Positions 17,638 to 26,151 of a stretch of 52,787 nucleotides of DNA are shown piece by piece (the first letter of the stretch is position 1; each line of letters opens with the position of its first letter). The position numbers and the translations under genes were made by a program. Origin of the DNA: Bacteroidota bacterium (GTDB lineage: Bacteria; Bacteroidota; Bacteroidia; Chitinophagales; Chitinophagaceae); contig CANJRV010000007.1 in NCBI GenBank assembly GCA_947476825.1, forward strand, positions 1 to 52,787, read 5' to 3'. The notes under the pieces were generated by a model that was not told where the DNA came from, searched no databases, and saw only the letters and a list, made by a program, of their open reading frames with translations.

Positions 17638-18381
17638 ATGGATAAAGCTTTTACATTAGAAATCGCAGTATTTAGTCTGCAAGGTGCATTGGATGCGGCA
17701 TTGGCAGGTGCAGACCGACTCGAACTTTGCGAAAACGCCCATGACGGAGGAACTACTCCTTCTTATGGTTTTTTAAAAACAGCAAAACAATTAATCAGCA
17801 TTCCTATTTTCCCTATCATACGCCCAAGAGGTGGTTCATTTGTTTATTCAGTTGCAGAATTCGATATAATGAAAGAGGATATTCTGGTTTGCAAAGAGTT
17901 CGGTTATGGCGGCGTTGTAATTGGATTATTAAATAAAGATGGAGAAATTGATATCCATCGAACACAAGAATTAGTGCGATTAGCAGGTAATATGGAAGTA
18001 ACTTTTCATCGTGCATTTGATCGTTGTGCACAACCACAAAAAGCGTTAGAACAATTGATAGATTGTGGTTGTAAACGAATTCTTACCAGTGGACAATATC
18101 CTTCTGTTGTGCAGGGAATGGACTTATTAAAGGCTCTCATCGAACAGGCGAAAGATCGCATTATCATTATGCCTGGTAGTGGCGTAAATAGCAGCAATAT
18201 TGCATTATTGGCTAAGCATACGCAAGCGAAAGAATTTCATACCGCAGCTAGACAGGCCGTCACACATTCTGCAGAATATTCACCATCCAGCATGAACGAA
18301 AGTTTATCGTATGTGGGAGTTAATCAAGCAGAAATTGTGGCAATCAAAAATTTATTGACAATTTTTTTGCGTAAGCTGTAG
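17638..18381 (+). CDS. cutC: CutC family protein
   Basis: The 247-residue TIM-barrel protein begins TLEIAVFSLQGALDAALAGADRLELCEN and contains PIFPIIRPRGGSFVYS, GYGGVVIGLLNKDGEID, VTFHRAFDRC and CGCKRILTSGQ, the CutC signature blocks. It is traditionally called a copper homeostasis protein, but the biochemical role is unsettled. It follows the glycosylasparaginase gene by six bases, which suggests a link to glycan breakdown and not to copper here. Length and frame are normal. Confidence 0.92.
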   Translation: MDKAFTLEIAVFSLQGALDAALAGADRLELCENAHDGGTTPSYGFLKTAKQLISIPIFPIIRPRGGSFVYSVAEFDIMKEDILVCKEFGYGGVVIGLLNKDGEIDIHRTQELVRLAGNMEVTFHRAFDRCAQPQKALEQLIDCGCKRILTSGQYPSVVQGMDLLKALIEQAKDRIIIMPGSGVNSSNIALLAKHTQAKEFHTAARQAVTHSAEYSPSSMNESLSYVGVNQAEIVAIKNLLTIFLRKL

Positions 18382-18387
18382 AAACGA

Positions 18388-18615
18388 TTACTCTTCATAC
18401 CGCTTCATTTCTCTATCATAAAACTCAACAGCTAAAGCAACTAAGTCTGTCAATTCCGTTTTCAATTCCGCTTCACTAATATCATCTACCTCTTCTAAAA
18501 GTTCTAAATCATCATCTTTCAAATTGATTACAAATCTTGGATAATCTAAATGAACAATGAAAATATCTTCTGGGAAATCTGTATTGTCGCCTATTAAAAA
18601 TTTTGGTAGTGTCAT
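18388..18615 (-). CDS. Small acidic conserved hypothetical protein
   Basis: The 75-residue protein (MTLPKFLIGDNTDFPEDIFIV at the start) has a strongly acidic middle (LKDDDLELLEEVDDISEAELK) and a C-terminal helix ending REMKRYEE. It has no signal peptide or membrane segment. Similar short proteins occur in Bacteroidota genomes, to my recollection, without known function. It is convergent with cutC, with six bases between the stops. The regular codon structure and non-repetitive composition support a real gene. Confidence 0.65.
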   Translation of the reverse strand: MTLPKFLIGDNTDFPEDIFIVHLDYPRFVINLKDDDLELLEEVDDISEAELKTELTDLVALAVEFYDREMKRYEE

Positions 18616-18691
18616 AGTAAGGGTATTATTTTTTTTGTAATGTTTTTTTTAGACAGCAAGTATACAAACAAATTGGATAAGGACGGAATAA

Positions 18692-18857
18692 AGCAGACTT
18701 CGTGCCTCAGTCGCTTCATCCTCAGTCGCCATAAAACGATGCTCTTACAAAAAGTAGATATCGTATTTGGAAGACTAGATTTTCCAACCAATATTTCTTA
18801 AACGAAAAACGCCATAAAGAAAAAAAAATCTTTATGGCGCATCTGCTATTTCGGGGA
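18692..18857 (-). repeat. tRNA-trailing mosaic repeat, unit 1
   Basis: In the tRNA-Cys direction the unit reads atagcagatgcgcc, an 11-bp stem, then GGCGTTTTTCGTTTA and further blocks ending near ggcacgaagtctgct. It shares these blocks with unit 2 (18901-19032) and with the units after tRNA-Ala (40214-40420). Confidence 0.65.
18805..18839 (-). terminator. Intrinsic terminator in repeat unit 1
   Basis: A perfect 11-bp stem CGCCATAAAGA/TCTTTATGGCG (18810-18820 with 18829-18839) is followed on the minus strand by TTTTT. It is a second terminator downstream of tRNA-Cys. Confidence 0.7.
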
Positions 18858-18900
18858 TATAGCAGAATTCAATATATAGTAGATTCCTTTTACATTCCTT

Positions 18901-19032
18901 TTGTTTCAGTCGCTATACCACGATATAGCGATGCGCTTAAATAAAGTAGATGTCGTGCCTCCATCACTTTATTTCATAAACGAAAAACGCCCTAAATTAA
19001 TGAATCAATTTAGGGCGCATCTGCTATATCGG
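18901..19032 (-). repeat. tRNA-trailing mosaic repeat, unit 2
   Basis: This unit directly abuts the 3' end of tRNA-Cys. It contains the terminator hairpin and, further on, the perfect inverted repeat CGCTATA-N6-TATAGCG (18911-18930). It aligns over most of its length with 40322-40420 in the opposite orientation. Confidence 0.7.
18983..19017 (-). terminator. Intrinsic terminator of tRNA-Cys
   Basis: A perfect 11-bp stem CGCCCTAAATT/AATTTAGGGCG (18988-18998 with 19007-19017) is followed on the minus strand by TTTTTCG. It begins 16 bases after the tRNA 3' end. Confidence 0.8.
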
Positions 19033-19103
19033 AGGTCTCGACCGGATTCGAACCGGTGTAGAAGCTTTTGCAGAGCTTTGCCTAGCCACTCGGCTACAAG
19101 ACC
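19033..19103 (-). tRNA. tRNA-Cys (GCA)
   Basis: On the minus strand the acceptor stem is GGTCTTG paired with CGAGACC, followed by the discriminator T, as expected for cysteine. The D arm is AGCCGAGTGGCTAGGC, the anticodon loop carries GCA in CTCTGCAAAAG, and the T arm is CCGGTTCGAATCCGG. The 71-base length is normal for tRNA-Cys. The CCA end is not fully encoded. A terminator and repeat follow immediately, and a promoter lies upstream. Confidence 0.95.
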
Positions 19104-19112
19104 AATAGGGTG

Positions 19113-19143
19113 CGAATATATTACTTATTTTAGAAATAGCAAA
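19113..19143 (-). promoter_or_regulatory. Promoter of tRNA-Cys
   Basis: On the minus strand TTTG (19140-19143) is followed after 19 bases by TATATTCG (19113-19120), one mismatch from the Bacteroidota TTTG-N19-TAnnTTTG pattern. It is about 10 bases upstream of the tRNA. Confidence 0.6.
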
Positions 19144-19149
19144 TTTGAT

Positions 19150-19157
19150 TAAGTTTG
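19150..19157 (+). promoter_or_regulatory. -7 promoter element of the nucleoside phosphorylase gene
   Basis: TAAGTTTG matches the Bacteroidota -7 box exactly and lies 12 bases before the ATG at 19170. It is divergent from the tRNA-Cys promoter. No clear TTTG is seen at the expected -33 position. Confidence 0.45.
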
Positions 19158-19169
19158 TAAAAAAAATAT

Positions 19170-20045
19170 ATGCCTACCATTGCCGAATCCGAATTAATAA
19201 TTACGACAGAAGGAAGAGTATATCATATAAACCTAAAGCCTGAAGACCTTGCTAATACTGTCATCACAGTTGGAGACCCAAATAGAGTGAAAGAGGTTTC
19301 CAAATACTTCGATCATATAGAATTTAAAACAGAGCATCGCGAATTTGTAACCCATACAGGTAGAATTGGAAAAAAAAGATTGACAGTGCTTTCTAGTGGT
19401 ATAGGTCCAGATAATATTGACATAGTGATGAATGAACTAGATGCATTGGTCAATATCGATTTTGAAACAAGAACAATTAAAGAACAACATACTGCTTTAC
19501 AAATCATTCGCCTTGGCACTTCTGGGAGCTTGCAAGAAGATATTCAAGTTGACAGTTTAGTTGCTTCCAGTCATGGCATCGGTTTAGATAATGTGTTGCA
19601 TTTTTACCTATTAGAAAATTCTACACATGAAAGCAAAATGCAAGAGGCATTTACAAAACATGTGCAATTAGACAATAAAAATATTATTCCTTATGTCGTT
19701 AAAGGCTCTACGAAGTTATTGCATCATTTCACGGAAGGTTATCGCCATGGCATAACGGTTACCTGTCCAGGTTTTTATGCGCCACAAGGCCGTGTAGTCC
19801 GCGCTGGTCTTCAATTTCCAGAGTTAGTAAATAATTTATCGAGCTTCCAATTTGATAGTCATCGAATCACGAATTTTGAAATGGAGACTTCTGCCATTTT
19901 TGGTTTAGGAAAAATATTTGGACATCATTGCTTGTCAATTAATACCATAGTTGCCAATAGAATTCAAAAAACTTTCTCTAAAGATAGTGCAAAAAGTATA
20001 GAGCAAATGATACAAAAAAGCTTGGCAATTATTGAGGGGATATAG
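19170..20045 (+). CDS. Nucleoside phosphorylase (uridine phosphorylase-like)
   Basis: The 291-residue protein belongs to the PNP/UDP phosphorylase family 1. Seen are the phosphate-binding VGDPNRVKEVSKYF, LSSGIGPDNIDIVMNELDAL, IIRLGTSGSLQ and the nucleoside-binding FEMETSAIFGLGKIFGHH. It would split nucleosides into base and ribose-1-phosphate in the cytoplasm, for salvage. The family includes uridine and purine enzymes; the FEMET block and overall length fit uridine phosphorylase best, but base preference is not certain. It appears to be a single-gene unit. Confidence 0.85.
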   Translation: MPTIAESELIITTEGRVYHINLKPEDLANTVITVGDPNRVKEVSKYFDHIEFKTEHREFVTHTGRIGKKRLTVLSSGIGPDNIDIVMNELDALVNIDFETRTIKEQHTALQIIRLGTSGSLQEDIQVDSLVASSHGIGLDNVLHFYLLENSTHESKMQEAFTKHVQLDNKNIIPYVVKGSTKLLHHFTEGYRHGITVTCPGFYAPQGRVVRAGLQFPELVNNLSSFQFDSHRITNFEMETSAIFGLGKIFGHHCLSINTIVANRIQKTFSKDSAKSIEQMIQKSLAIIEGI

Positions 20046-20098
20046 ATGTGTCACGTCAACTGAAATATTGGACAGCAATCAAATAAGGAAACATGAAA

Positions 20099-20605
20099 TT
20101 AAACCAACATGTCCGAATGCAAGGCTGGAACTCTACTCACCTTTAGCTCATCCGCACAAGTCAATAATAATTCTGTGCAAGACAAGTGTAATATTGGATG
20201 CTTTGTAAATGCCGCTATTTCTTGTAAAGGCATCAATACAAATTTACGTTTATGCATTTCTGGATGTGGAATAAATAATTTTTTCTCCACATGTATTTCA
20301 TCATTAAAATAAAGAATATCAATATCAATATTTCTTGGTTCCCATTTCTGATGTCTAATTCGTCCTAAATCTTTTTCAATTTGGAGAAAAGCTACTAATA
20401 CGTCCATCGCCATTAATTCCGTTTTAATAAATAGAACTTGATTGAGGAATGAAGCCTGCTGCGTATTACCCCATGCAGCAGTTTCGTAAACACTAGATTT
20501 TTGTACAATAAAACCAACCTTTTTTTCAATAAGTGCACAAGTTTTGGCAAGGAACTCTTCCCTTTTTCCTTGATTGCCTCCTATAATAACATACATACCG
20601 TTCAT
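20099..20605 (-). CDS. folK: 2-amino-4-hydroxy-6-hydroxymethyldihydropteridine pyrophosphokinase
   Basis: The 168-residue HPPK transfers pyrophosphate from ATP to hydroxymethyl-dihydropterin in folate synthesis. Blocks seen are YVIIGGNQGKREEF, VYETAAWGNTQQASFLNQV, KWEPRNIDIDILYF, which carries the DxD magnesium ligands, and PHPEMHKRKFVLMPLQEI. The track ORF begins at 20962 inside the divergent sppA; I place the start at 20605 (MNGMYVIIGG), which gives the usual family length. ATG 20596 is also possible. folK and sppA diverge from a shared 60-base region, an arrangement frequent in Bacteroidota. Confidence 0.93.
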   Translation of the reverse strand: MNGMYVIIGGNQGKREEFLAKTCALIEKKVGFIVQKSSVYETAAWGNTQQASFLNQVLFIKTELMAMDVLVAFLQIEKDLGRIRHQKWEPRNIDIDILYFNDEIHVEKKLFIPHPEMHKRKFVLMPLQEIAAFTKHPILHLSCTELLLTCADELKVSRVPALHSDMLV

Positions 20606-20638
20606 ACCAATTAAATGTCGTTTGTTGTGTTGCTTTAT

Positions 20639-20646
20639 TACATTTG
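20639..20646 (+). promoter_or_regulatory. -7 promoter element of sppA
   Basis: TACATTTG is an exact TAnnTTTG match, 20 bases upstream of the sppA ATG. A TTTG lies at 20621-20624, but the spacing of 14 is shorter than the usual 19. Confidence 0.4.
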
Positions 20647-20666
20647 CGCAAATATCAAGAAAAACA

Positions 20667-22415
20667 ATGAGACAATTTTTTAAATTTTTATTTGCTAGTT
20701 TATGTGCCATTATTCTGTTTAATCTAATCCTATTTATTATTGTTTTAGGTGTAGCTGCAGGTAGTTCTTCGAGTAAAGATAAAGTGGTAGAAAAAAATTC
20801 CGTTTTACTCATTGATTTGAATGAACCAATTATGGAACAAGGCAAAGAGAATACCTTGGCTATTCTCTCCAACCAATCCAGTACTACAATTGGTTTAAAT
20901 GATGTTTTACTCTCCATAGAAAATGCAAAAACCGATACTAAAATCAATGGCATATATGTCAAAATGGGAATTTGTCCAAATGGCTGGGCGAGTATGCAAG
21001 AGCTACGATTGGCTTTAATTGATTTTCAAAAAACAAATAAATTTGTGATTGCGTATGGCGAAGTTGCTGACCACAAATCTTACTATGTAGCAAGCGCTTG
21101 TAAAAAAGTTTATTTGAACCCGGCTGGTGGCATGGATTACAAAGGATTGGCAATTAATGGCATGTTTTACAAAGGCACTTTAGACAAACTTGATATTAAA
21201 ACAGAAGCTTTTCATTGTGGTCAATTTAAAGGTGCTTACGAACCTTATAAATTAGAAAAGTATAGCGATCCAAATCGATATCAATTGGGCGTTTTATTGG
21301 GCGATTTTTATGCTGAATTTTTACGTGGAGTTTCTGAAAAAACTGGGACAGATACCACTACTCTAGCCGCGATGGCACGCAATGGCTCCGTTCGTTTTCC
21401 GAAAGATGCATTAGATGCAAAATTAGTAGACGGTCTTTTATTTTCTGATTCTGTCGAAAATATTGTTAAACAAAAAATAAATTTGAAAGCCAAGGACAAA
21501 ATCAATTTTATTTCCCCTGATGAGTATGCGGCATCGATTCCTAGCACTTCCAAATCAAAAGATAAAATTGCAATTTTATACGCAGATGGCACCATTTATG
21601 ATGGAGAAGGTGATGAAGATATCCATTCAAAAGATTATATAAAAGTGATTCGCAAATTGGCGAACGATGAATCTATCAAAGCAGTTGTGCTTCGTATCAA
21701 TTCACCTGGCGGAAGCGCGATGGCAAGTGAAATAATCTATCATGAATTAGTGGAATTAAAAAAGAAAAAACCTATCGTGGTAAGTATGAGTAACTATGCG
21801 GCTAGCGGTGGTTATTACATTGCATGCGCAGCTGATAGCATTTTTGCTGATCAAAATACATTAACTGGTTCTATTGGCGTAGTGGGTGTAATGTTCAATA
21901 TTGGGGACATGCTAAAAAATAAATTAGGTGTAACTACAGATGTTGTAAAAACAGGTACTTTCGCTGATTTTCCAAACATGTCTCGCCCGATGACAGACTT
22001 GGAAAGAACCTGGATTCAAAGTTATTTAGACAGTACGTATATTCAGTTTAAATCCCGTGTAGCTTTAGCCCGTAAAATGACAATGGCACAAGTAGAAGAT
22101 CTAGCGCAAGGGCATGTGTATAGTGGCGTGAGTGCAAAAAAAATAAACTTAATCGATGATTTTGGCAATATGACAAGAGCTTTACAAAGCGCTTCTGCAT
22201 TGGCTAAATTAAGCAGCTATAAAACAGTAGAGTATCCAAAACAAGTCGACAAATTAGAAGAAATTATTTCTAAATTGACAGGACAAAAAAGAGAAGAAGC
22301 TGTTGTAAAAAAAGTACTTGGAGAAGATTATGTGGTATATAAAGAAATTCAAAAATTGCGATCGCAACAAAATCAATTGCAAACCATTATGTCGATGCAA
22401 TTTGACATTAAGTAG
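20667..22415 (+). CDS. sppA: Signal peptide peptidase SppA, 67K type
   Basis: The 582-residue inner-membrane serine protease cleaves residual signal peptides. I place the start at 20667 (MRQFFKFLFASL), 31 codons inside the track ORF, because the N-terminal anchor (CAIILFNLILFIIVLGVAAG) then sits correctly and the preceding codons overlap folK. The long form has two tandem domains. The general-base lysine is in the first (GQFKGAYEPYKL) and the nucleophile serine in the second (NYAASGGYYIACAADSIFA), followed by TGSIGVVGV. The frame is intact and the stop overlaps the convergent GNAT gene by eight bases. Confidence 0.95.
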   Translation: MRQFFKFLFASLCAIILFNLILFIIVLGVAAGSSSSKDKVVEKNSVLLIDLNEPIMEQGKENTLAILSNQSSTTIGLNDVLLSIENAKTDTKINGIYVKMGICPNGWASMQELRLALIDFQKTNKFVIAYGEVADHKSYYVASACKKVYLNPAGGMDYKGLAINGMFYKGTLDKLDIKTEAFHCGQFKGAYEPYKLEKYSDPNRYQLGVLLGDFYAEFLRGVSEKTGTDTTTLAAMARNGSVRFPKDALDAKLVDGLLFSDSVENIVKQKINLKAKDKINFISPDEYAASIPSTSKSKDKIAILYADGTIYDGEGDEDIHSKDYIKVIRKLANDESIKAVVLRINSPGGSAMASEIIYHELVELKKKKPIVVSMSNYAASGGYYIACAADSIFADQNTLTGSIGVVGVMFNIGDMLKNKLGVTTDVVKTGTFADFPNMSRPMTDLERTWIQSYLDSTYIQFKSRVALARKMTMAQVEDLAQGHVYSGVSAKKINLIDDFGNMTRALQSASALAKLSSYKTVEYPKQVDKLEEIISKLTGQKREEAVVKKVLGEDYVVYKEIQKLRSQQNQLQTIMSMQFDIK

Positions 22416-22863
22416 TACGGTGTTTATATATCATTCCGATATGCGGAATATGATCTTCTAAATACAATTCACCTACTGTTTGAAAACCAAGATTAGTATA
22501 AAATTTTTCTAAGTAGGCTTGCGCACTTATTTTTAATGGAAATGTAAATTCAGTTGTGCAAATCCTGATTGCTTTTTCCATCAATGCTATTCCGTATTGC
22601 TTACCTCGATGCGAAGATTTAGTTAGCACTCTGCCAATAGAACAATAGCCGGTATATGAAATTCCTTCAGGTAAAATTCTACAATAAGCAACGAGTTGAT
22701 TTTCTTCAAAACCTAGTAAATGCAAGGCTTGCAAGTCCTTCCCATCACAATCTTGATACAAGCAATTTTGTTCCATAATAAACACTTCCAAACGAAGAGA
22801 AATAATTTGGTATAATAATTCGGTGTTCAATTCCGCGAAAGTATAAGCTTTAAATTGTATCAT
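22408..22863 (-). CDS. GNAT family N-acetyltransferase (ElaA-like)
   Basis: The 151-residue protein begins FAELNTELLYQIISLRLEVFIMEQNCLYQD, which is typical of ElaA-type GNAT proteins. The acetyl-CoA-binding segment is SIGRVLTKSSHRGKQYGIALMEKAI (motif A), followed by SAQAYLEKFYTNLGF and a C-terminal HIGMIYK. The substrate is unknown. The start directly follows the mqnD stop with no gap, so it is probably translated from the mqnB-mqnD message. It converges on sppA with an 8-base overlap. Confidence 0.85.
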   Translation of the reverse strand: MIQFKAYTFAELNTELLYQIISLRLEVFIMEQNCLYQDCDGKDLQALHLLGFEENQLVAYCRILPEGISYTGYCSIGRVLTKSSHRGKQYGIALMEKAIRICTTEFTFPLKISAQAYLEKFYTNLGFQTVGELYLEDHIPHIGMIYKHRTT

Positions 22864-23685
22864 TTAATTAGTCTTGATAAATAAAGGAAGTGAATAATTT
22901 TGTTGTAAAATAGAACCCATTTTTGTAACCGCATCTACTCCATTTGCGGATATCTCAAACGTATTTTCATTAACATATAAGTCGATATGTTTTAGCATCA
23001 CAGCTTCGTCCATTTCTTGTGCATGATTTTTTACAAATTGACTAAGTAAAGGATAGCTTTTTCTAGAATAAGAAATGCTTGAATGTATTAAAAAATTAAT
23101 TTGGCTTTGCATTTCTTCTGACAAATTTCTGCGAATAGCAATACCTCCGAGTGGAATCGGCAATTCCGTTTTTTGTTCCCAATACTCTCCAAGATCTAAC
23201 AATTGAATCAGTCCTTTATCCTGATAAGTAAATCTATTTTCATGAATGATAACACCAGCCTGGAATTCGCCTTGGAGCACCTTGTTTTCTATGTCAGAAA
23301 ATGGTAACGCTATTCTGTTTTGGCTTTCTGGAAAAGCAAAACTCAATAAAAAGTTTGCGGTGGTATGAATGCCCGGAATAGCAATAGACAAGTTAGAAAT
23401 CTCTTGAATTGGGAAATTCTCTTTTGCAATCAATAAAGGACCAACACCGTTGCCTAATGCGCTACCACTGCGAAGCATGATATAATTATCCAAAACAGAA
23501 AAATAGTTGGCATAGCTCATTTTAACCATATCCAGCTTGCCTTGTTGCGCCAATTTATTTAAAGTTTCTACGTCTTCGAATATAAATTCAAAAGACATCC
23601 CATCTGTATCTATTAAGCTATGATACATCGCATCAAAAATAAAAGTATCATTAGGGCAAGGTGAAATACCAACTGTAAATTTCAT
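22864..23685 (-). CDS. mqnD: 1,4-dihydroxy-6-naphthoate synthase
   Basis: The 273-residue protein has a periplasmic-binding-protein fold but is cytoplasmic. It carries the MqnD signature VGISPCPNDTFIFDAMYH, MVKMSYANYFSVL, GSALGNGVGPLLIAK and GVIIHENRFTYQDKG. It catalyses formation of 1,4-dihydroxy-6-naphthoate from cyclic de-hypoxanthine futalosine in the futalosine route to menaquinone. It lies three bases downstream of mqnB, so the two consecutive-pathway genes form an operon. This shows that the organism uses the futalosine route and not the classical Men route. Confidence 0.94.
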   Translation of the reverse strand: MKFTVGISPCPNDTFIFDAMYHSLIDTDGMSFEFIFEDVETLNKLAQQGKLDMVKMSYANYFSVLDNYIMLRSGSALGNGVGPLLIAKENFPIQEISNLSIAIPGIHTTANFLLSFAFPESQNRIALPFSDIENKVLQGEFQAGVIIHENRFTYQDKGLIQLLDLGEYWEQKTELPIPLGGIAIRRNLSEEMQSQINFLIHSSISYSRKSYPLLSQFVKNHAQEMDEAVMLKHIDLYVNENTFEISANGVDAVTKMGSILQQNYSLPLFIKTN

Positions 23686-23688
23686 GGC

Positions 23689-24324
23689 TTAAGAAATAGA
23701 TTGAATAAAGGAAAGGACTTCTTTTTGACAATTTGCAATTGCTTGTTGTATCTGCCAATTCGTTTTGTTACGAGGTTCAACATAATTGGAAATCCCTCTA
23801 CATTGCACGAAATTAATTTTTTCTTGCAAACAAATATAATGCAATGCGGCGCCTTCCATAGATTCAATTTGCGCCTTAAATTTTTCTTGTCGAAGCTGAA
23901 TTGTTTGCGCAGAACCAGCCGCTAAAGCAACTGTCAGCGCTCTTACTTTTTTGAGCCGATTGAAAAATGGATATTGCATTGGATTTTCCAGCATCATACT
24001 TTTAAAAGGAAATGCATCCGCTTCTTGCAATTCCAAATCCAATAAGTCTAGTAATTGATTATGGTCTTCCGCTCCCGTATCACCTAATATTTCTTGCTTC
24101 ACAAATACCACCTCGCCCAATTGCAGCGCCTTCGAATAACTCCCTGCAATACCTATTTGAATAATTAAATTTGGTTTGCTGTTTGCAAGCTTTGCTAGAT
24201 GATAAGCAGATGCCAAAAGCCCTACTCCATGAATAAATGTCTCTATCTTATGCTTTGACGAATTGCATTTTTTGGCGATACCAATCAATTCAAATTCTGT
24301 AGCAGCTACTATAGCAATATTCAT
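23689..24324 (-). CDS. mqnB: Futalosine hydrolase
   Basis: The 211-residue nucleosidase of the MTA/SAH family has IHGVGLLASAYHLAKL, IQIGIAGSYSKALQLGEVV, the nucleoside-binding ESMEGAALHYICLQ and RGISNYVEPRNKTNW. The last block is characteristic of futalosine hydrolase, as opposed to MTA nucleosidase. It removes hypoxanthine from futalosine to yield dehypoxanthine futalosine. mqnD and the GNAT gene follow on the same message. The first ATG is used; it lies after an AT-rich 170-base divergent gap. Confidence 0.92.
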   Translation of the reverse strand: MNIAIVAATEFELIGIAKKCNSSKHKIETFIHGVGLLASAYHLAKLANSKPNLIIQIGIAGSYSKALQLGEVVFVKQEILGDTGAEDHNQLLDLLDLELQEADAFPFKSMMLENPMQYPFFNRLKKVRALTVALAAGSAQTIQLRQEKFKAQIESMEGAALHYICLQEKINFVQCRGISNYVEPRNKTNWQIQQAIANCQKEVLSFIQSIS

Positions 24325-24498
24325 TTGGCAAAAATGCTAAAAATAACAGCAGCTACCAAATATTAGATGTTACCTAAATCTCTACATTTTAATTCAAAAA
24401 AAATGAGATAAAAGATAACAACCTTATTTAAATTTCGACATTACTACCTATTTGATTAAAATAGTTTTAATTTTAGGCTTTAAATACTTAAAACAATC

Positions 24499-25524
24499 AT
24501 GATTAAGAAACTAATGAAAGTAAAAGTCAATCTATTTCAACTTCTTGTAATACTATGCACAACAGGCTTTATCGTATTTATTACTACTTCTTATTCTTAC
24601 TCAAACAATTCAGATTCGTTCGCCAACGAAACATATACTAATGCAGAAAGCCATTGTACCCCTTCTATAAAACGAATGAAAGATTTCAAATATGTCAAGC
24701 CAATTCTTTTTGTAGATAACAATTGTGAAGGCATTCAATTTGCTGGTTTAAAAAGTGAACTGTCGGAAATGATAGATCGCTATGCGCGAAAAAGTGAAAT
24801 CAATATTGCATCCATCTATTTAAAAGATTTTCAAAGCAATGATTATTTGAGTATCAACGAAACACAAACCTATGTACCAGCTTCTCTCATGAAAGTGGCA
24901 CTCTTAATATCGATATTGAAAATGAGTGAATCCACACCTGGCTTTTTGGACAAACAAATAACTTTTAAAATCCCTTACAATAGTGCTAAAACCCAAAACA
25001 TTATTACTAAAACAATTCAATTAGGTAGCACGTATACTGTTAAAGAATTAATGACTTACATGATTAAATATTCCGACAACAATGCAACCAACTTAGTGGC
25101 TTCTTCTATTGAAGAAGGTTTGTTGGAAAAAGTATTTTCCGATTTTGGATTAAAAGCACCAAATAGCAAAAATAAAGACATAAACATTACATGTGCTGAA
25201 TATTCTTGTTTTATGCGTGCCTTATATAATGGCGCCTATTTAACAAAAGAACATTCTGAATACGCTTTAGAACTATTGATCACTTCTGATTTCGAAAATG
25301 GTCTTCGTAAACCGATTCCAAAAGAATATAAAATTGCCAGTAAATTTGGAGAAAGTGGCAACCAAACAGAAAAACAATTACATGAATCTGGCATTATCTA
25401 TTTAGACAATAAGGCTTATTTACTTACAGTAATGACGAAAGGAGCTTCAGCAGAAACTTTAGCCAAAGTGATCAGTAGCATCTCTGAAAAAGTTTTTACA
25501 GAAATGAATGGAAAACCTATGTAA
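24499..25524 (+). CDS. Class A beta-lactamase-like serine hydrolase
   Basis: The 341-residue exported protein has an N-terminal hydrophobic segment (NLFQLLVILCTTGFIVFITTS). Its catalytic SxxK tetrad is SLMK in VPASLMKVALLI (near residue 130). The second motif is SDN in IKYSDNNATNLV. The third is KFG in ASKFGESG, in place of KTG. This places it in the beta-lactamase2/penicillin-binding superfamily. The spacing and the changed third motif suggest a peptidoglycan- or peptide-directed hydrolase as much as a lactam-resistance enzyme. It is a single-gene unit. Confidence 0.8.
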   Translation: MIKKLMKVKVNLFQLLVILCTTGFIVFITTSYSYSNNSDSFANETYTNAESHCTPSIKRMKDFKYVKPILFVDNNCEGIQFAGLKSELSEMIDRYARKSEINIASIYLKDFQSNDYLSINETQTYVPASLMKVALLISILKMSESTPGFLDKQITFKIPYNSAKTQNIITKTIQLGSTYTVKELMTYMIKYSDNNATNLVASSIEEGLLEKVFSDFGLKAPNSKNKDINITCAEYSCFMRALYNGAYLTKEHSEYALELLITSDFENGLRKPIPKEYKIASKFGESGNQTEKQLHESGIIYLDNKAYLLTVMTKGASAETLAKVISSISEKVFTEMNGKPM

Positions 25525-25697
25525 TTAGGAGTGACTCGTAAAATGGCGGAGTACCTGCTCATTTAATATCGAAAAACCCTAAAGCCTTTGTTGAAAAATC
25601 AATTAGTATTCGATAAGCAAATAGGCTAATTGGACATTTATTACCAATCTTCATTTTATCCTTCGAATGCATTGCACCAATTATCAATTTCCCCAAT

Positions 25698-25705
25698 TAT
25701 CTTTG
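25698..25705 (+). promoter_or_regulatory. -7 promoter element of the pterin operon
   Basis: TATCTTTG matches TAnnTTTG exactly, 16 bases before the ATG at 25722. A TTG lies at 25673-25675, near but not exactly at the expected -33 spacing. Confidence 0.45.
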
Positions 25706-25721
25706 CAAAAAAAATAACAGA

Positions 25722-26141
25722 ATGGTTCATGTAACTCGTGTAGAACATTTTAATGCAGCGCATAAATTGTGGAATGAAAAATGGTCGGCAGAAAAAAATA
25801 AAGAAGTGTTTGGCAAATGTGCTAATGAAAATTATCATGGCCACAATTACGAATTGCATGTAACCGTAAAAGGGAATATGCATGAAGATACAGGTTTTGT
25901 TATTAATGCAAAAGAGCTTGGTGAAATCATGAAAGTGCATGTAGTAGACATAGTAGACCATTGCAACCTCAATATGGACGTACCTTTCATGAAGGGTAAG
26001 TTTACATCAGCCGAAAATTTCGCTGTGGCTATTTGGAATTTATTAGAAGCTGAAATTCAAAAACATGGTGCACAAATACATTGCGTAAAATTAATTGAAA
26101 CCCAAAGAATTTACGTTGAGTATTTTGGAGATAACGGATAA
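25722..26141 (+). CDS. 6-pyruvoyl-tetrahydropterin synthase family protein (PTPS/QueD)
   Basis: The 139-residue protein has the zinc ligands of the family: His in FNAAHKLW and two in YHGHNYELHV. The catalytic Cys lies in GKCANENYHGHNY, and the late Glu in IETQRIYVEY. The Cys-x5-HGH spacing is that of the eukaryotic-type PTPS, whereas QueD enzymes generally show Cys-x3-HGH. It is followed after ten bases by folE, which supplies the dihydroneopterin triphosphate substrate. It could therefore act in tetrahydrobiopterin-like pterin synthesis or in queuosine synthesis; the motif favours the former. Confidence 0.88.
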   Translation: MVHVTRVEHFNAAHKLWNEKWSAEKNKEVFGKCANENYHGHNYELHVTVKGNMHEDTGFVINAKELGEIMKVHVVDIVDHCNLNMDVPFMKGKFTSAENFAVAIWNLLEAEIQKHGAQIHCVKLIETQRIYVEYFGDNG

Positions 26142-26151
26142 ATAAAAAAAA

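Noticed and set aside
18692-19032. CRISPR-like array, because of repeated units near tRNA-Cys
   Set aside because: Units are long, diverged, not evenly spaced and contain terminators; there are no cas genes and no unique spacers between identical repeats.
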